A DNA stretch of 64,000 nucleotides, taken from Paraclostridium ghonii. GTDB taxonomy: Bacteria; Bacillota; Clostridia; Peptostreptococcales; Peptostreptococcaceae. Every line of letters starts with the position of its first letter. The stretch's first letter is position 1. The stretch is taken from the NCBI RefSeq assembly GCF_030815085.1, contig NZ_JAUSWG010000003.1. One strand, given 5' to 3'. A model generated the notes under the pieces. That model ran no database searches and was not told the DNA's origin. It saw only the letters and a program-made list of their open reading frames with translations. This document shows positions 61,693-64,000 of this stretch, piece after piece. A program made the translations under genes and the position numbers.

Positions 61693-63260
61693 ATATCTCC
61701 TCTTTCTTCATGTGGAATACTAAATTCAAAAGTAGCTCCACCATATCTATTATTGTATACTTTTATCTTACCTCCATGAGCTAATACAATTGATTTACAT
61801 ATTGCTAGTCCTAATCCAATTCCACGTTTTTCAAGATTTTTGGTATCTGATTTTGTATAAAATCTATCAAATATATTTTCCATATCCTCTTCTTTTATAC
61901 CTTCCCCATTATCTTCTACTTTAAAAACTACATCTTGTTCATTTTTTTGTATATTAATTTCTATTTTTGAATCTTCATTTGTATGTCTTATTGCGTTATC
62001 TACCAAGTTAACAAGTACTTGCCTTATTAATAATCCATCTGCGTATATAACTATTATTTCTTCTGGAAGTTTTATCTTTATGTTTCTATTATTTTTAAAT
62101 TGATTTACTCTTTTTACAGCATCGGTAACTATTTCTTCAGCTATTTCTATATTTTTTTTAATCTGAATTTCACCCTCATCTATCCTAGTCATACTAAGTA
62201 TATTTTCTATAGATCGAGTAAGCCAATCTGAATCTTCATATATGTTATTGAGTAATTCTTTTTTTGTATTATCATCTATTTTTTCATAATTATCAATTAT
62301 AGTAGATATTGATCCTAAAATACTAGCAAGCGGAGTTCTTAAATCATGAGATATTGATCTAATCAAATTACCTCTGATTCTTTCTTTATGAACTTCTAAG
62401 TAATTTCTTCTATTTTGTTCATATAAATTTTCTTTTTCAATAGCTAATGCTACTTGTGTTGAAATAGAATCTAAAATAATTTTTTCATTTTCTGATATAG
62501 GTTTTTTATTTTCACTACCTATACCAATTACTCCTAAAGTAGATTTTTTACCCTTAATAGGATGATAATAAATTCTTCTCTCACCATCTATTTGTGTAGT
62601 AATACCCAGCGGTTTCCCTAATAAAAAGCATTTCTTTAAAGAGTCCCTTTCTAATCTAGAGTTAAAAATACTTTCCATAATATAACTACTATAGTGACTA
62701 TATTCTATTGCTTTAGAATTATCATCTTTAAGTATTATTAATACATCTTTATTTAATATATCTACTAAACTATCTTTACAATGCCTAACTATATCTCTTT
62801 TACTTTTAGACTTTAGTAATTTTTTATTATTTATATATAATAGTTTAATTCTTTTTTCTTTTATAGATGATATTCTAGCCTCTTTTTTTATTTTGTATGT
62901 TAAGGAGCTTGTTATCAACGTTGCTATAAGCATTATAAAAAATGTAATTAAATATTCTGTGTCATATATTAAAAAAGTATAGTAAGGTTCAGTAAAGAAA
63001 AAATTAAAAGAAAGAACTCCTAAAATAGAAGCAATTACACCATAAATATATCCATATATAAAACTAGATACAAACAAGACTCCAATTGTAAGCACTAATA
63101 TAATATTTGCTTCATTAAATCCAATCCTTTTAAAAAATAAAGAAACTAATATTGCTAATACCATTATAGATATTGTTTTTAGCAAATTATAAAATATTAA
63201 ATGTTTGCCATAAACCTCTTCATAGTCTGTATAACGTTTTATTTTAGCCAAATGAGTCAC
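61683..63260 (-). CDS. KdpD-like sensor histidine kinase lacking the N-terminal sensor
   Basis: A 525-residue kinase: four membrane helices of the KdpD (DUF4118) type (about 27-122), a GAF-like domain (150-280), dimerisation/phosphoacceptor domain with His305 in SISHDLRTP, and HATPase with DNAIRH, DNGEGI and GIGLGLAIC. Full KdpD has about 370 more residues at the N-terminus (KdpD and Usp domains, the c-di-AMP/Walker part), absent here. Forms a pair with the overlapping KdpE-like gene. Confidence 0.87.
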   Translation of the reverse strand: MTHLAKIKRYTDYEEVYGKHLIFYNLLKTISIMVLAILVSLFFKRIGFNEANIILVLTIGVLFVSSFIYGYIYGVIASILGVLSFNFFFTEPYYTFLIYDTEYLITFFIMLIATLITSSLTYKIKKEARISSIKEKRIKLLYINNKKLLKSKSKRDIVRHCKDSLVDILNKDVLIILKDDNSKAIEYSHYSSYIMESIFNSRLERDSLKKCFLLGKPLGITTQIDGERRIYYHPIKGKKSTLGVIGIGSENKKPISENEKIILDSISTQVALAIEKENLYEQNRRNYLEVHKERIRGNLIRSISHDLRTPLASILGSISTIIDNYEKIDDNTKKELLNNIYEDSDWLTRSIENILSMTRIDEGEIQIKKNIEIAEEIVTDAVKRVNQFKNNRNIKIKLPEEIIVIYADGLLIRQVLVNLVDNAIRHTNEDSKIEINIQKNEQDVVFKVEDNGEGIKEEDMENIFDRFYTKSDTKNLEKRGIGLGLAICKSIVLAHGGKIKVYNNRYGGATFEFSIPHEERGDIWN

Positions 63261-63317
63261 CTCTAATTATGAAATTTATTTGCAAATCTATTTATATTAA
63301 ATCAAAAACTAAATAAC

Positions 63318-63366
63318 AAAAAGCCAGGACCCCTTAAGTTTACTAACTTACTCCTGACTTTTTATA
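63318..63366 (-). terminator. Terminator or attenuator in front of kdpD
   Basis: An imperfect hairpin: aaaaagccagga / tcctgacttttt outer, taagtt/aactta inner, with T runs on both strands. On the minus strand it lies about 60 bases 5' of the kinase ATG, with no gene upstream to terminate, so it may be an attenuator. Confidence 0.55.
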
Positions 63367-63647
63367 ACAATCCTAGATAAGATATTCTTATCAGAGAATT
63401 TTTTACATTCATATTATGCATTAATATTATCATACATATTCACTCATATCAACAATTTAAAGCCTCCTAATTTAAAGCGTTATATTTTTATTTAAAAAAA
63501 TTACACTTATGACAAAAATTAACATATTATTACATTCTAAAACCACATTTAAGTGTGTGTAAAAACATATTAGGAGTAATTTGATTTTATAAAAAATAAA
63601 TATAATACAATTATATTACCTTAAACCAATGAAAGGAGGTAGTGATT

Positions 63648-63803
63648 ATGGCAAATGAAAAAAGAGAGTTTGATTTAAACGTAGAGATATTAGACTTAGA
63701 CGAAGTATCAGCAATACCTGAAACAACAGCAAGTAGTGGTTCAACTAGTTGCTCTGCTTCATCAACATGTGGTTCAAGTTCATGTTGTGGATCTTGTTTT
63801 TAA
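63648..63803 (+). CDS. Thiopeptide-like RiPP precursor 1
   Basis: A 51-residue peptide. The acidic leader (FDLNVEILDLDEVSAIPETTAS) of the type in which (A/I)PET-AS precedes the core is typical of thiopeptide and related thiazole precursors; the core of about 21 residues contains only Ser, Cys, Gly, Ala, Thr and a final Phe, with five Cys, which fits cyclisation to thiazoles and Ser dehydration. Strong ribosome site aaaggaggt. No modification enzymes lie inside the window, so the class assignment rests on the peptide alone. Confidence 0.72.
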   Translation: MANEKREFDLNVEILDLDEVSAIPETTASSGSTSCSASSTCGSSSCCGSCF

Positions 63804-63852
63804 TTTTTGTTAATAAATTATACTAATTAAACAAACGAAAGGGGAAATTAAA

Positions 63853-64000
63853 ATGGCAAATGAAAAAAGAGAGTTTGATTTAAACGTAGAAATATTAGAC
63901 TTAGATGAGGTATCTGCAATACCTGAAACAACTGCAAGTAGTGGATCTTCTAGCTGTTCTGCATCATCAACTTGTGGTTCAAGTTCATGCTGTGGATCTT
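63853..64000 (+). CDS. Thiopeptide-like RiPP precursor 2, cut by the window edge
   Basis: A near-identical second copy 205 bases after the first (49 complete residues visible). The leader is unchanged at protein level, with several silent base differences; in the visible core only residue 33 differs (Ser for Thr). Ribosome site aaagggga. The last residues and stop lie outside. Confidence 0.72.
   Translation, partial: MANEKREFDLNVEILDLDEVSAIPETTASSGSSSCSASSTCGSSSCCGS

Overview
The DNA is very AT-rich, and its gene families (YhgE/Pip proteins, LytTR-DUF3021 pairs, VanZ proteins, class Ib ribonucleotide reductase, a TcdR/BotR-like sigma factor, Clo7bot-type radical-SAM peptides) point to a low-GC Clostridia member. 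Two insecticidal-type Cry proteins make Paraclostridium bifermentans or a close Peptostreptococcaceae relative the best guess. This is inference from gene content; no 16S or marker gene is present.

Left third (1-25.5 kb), mostly housekeeping: a pentapeptide-repeat protein cut by the edge, ornithine cyclodeaminase, two tandem YhgE/Pip proteins, an operon of ECF-like sigma factor, membrane protein and ABC transporter, a GNAT, a BceB-like remnant, lysoplasmalogenase, YdbS/YdbT PH-domain proteins, nrdEF behind two NrdR boxes, and a complete ribose operon rbsRKDACB with a likely operator.

Middle-left (26-31.7 kb): a ribosomal peptide (RiPP) cluster. Six short Cys-rich precursors share one leader; the first three lie in an exact 204-bp tandem array. 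A radical SAM/SPASM maturase, a broken HExxH peptidase, an exporter and a DUF4097-like protein follow.

Centre (32-57 kb), accessory: DMT transporter with AraC regulator; a ribbon-helix-helix regulator, an SOS-controlled small acidic protein and a TcdR-like sigma factor sharing a repeated operator-like 16-mer; a yjdF riboswitch and its gene; two LytTR regulators; three VanZ proteins and many small membrane proteins; two three-domain Cry toxin genes around a PLP decarboxylase; a LytTR gene followed by a helical protein and a small caspase-fold protease; and an IS200/IS605 relic. Related palindromic terminators recur through this part.

Right end (57-64 kb): TetR-flavodoxin pair, then Trk/Ktr potassium uptake genes with a KdpDE pair lacking the KdpD N-terminal sensor. 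At the edge are two tandem thiopeptide-like precursors, the second cut by the window, so a biosynthetic cluster probably continues beyond.
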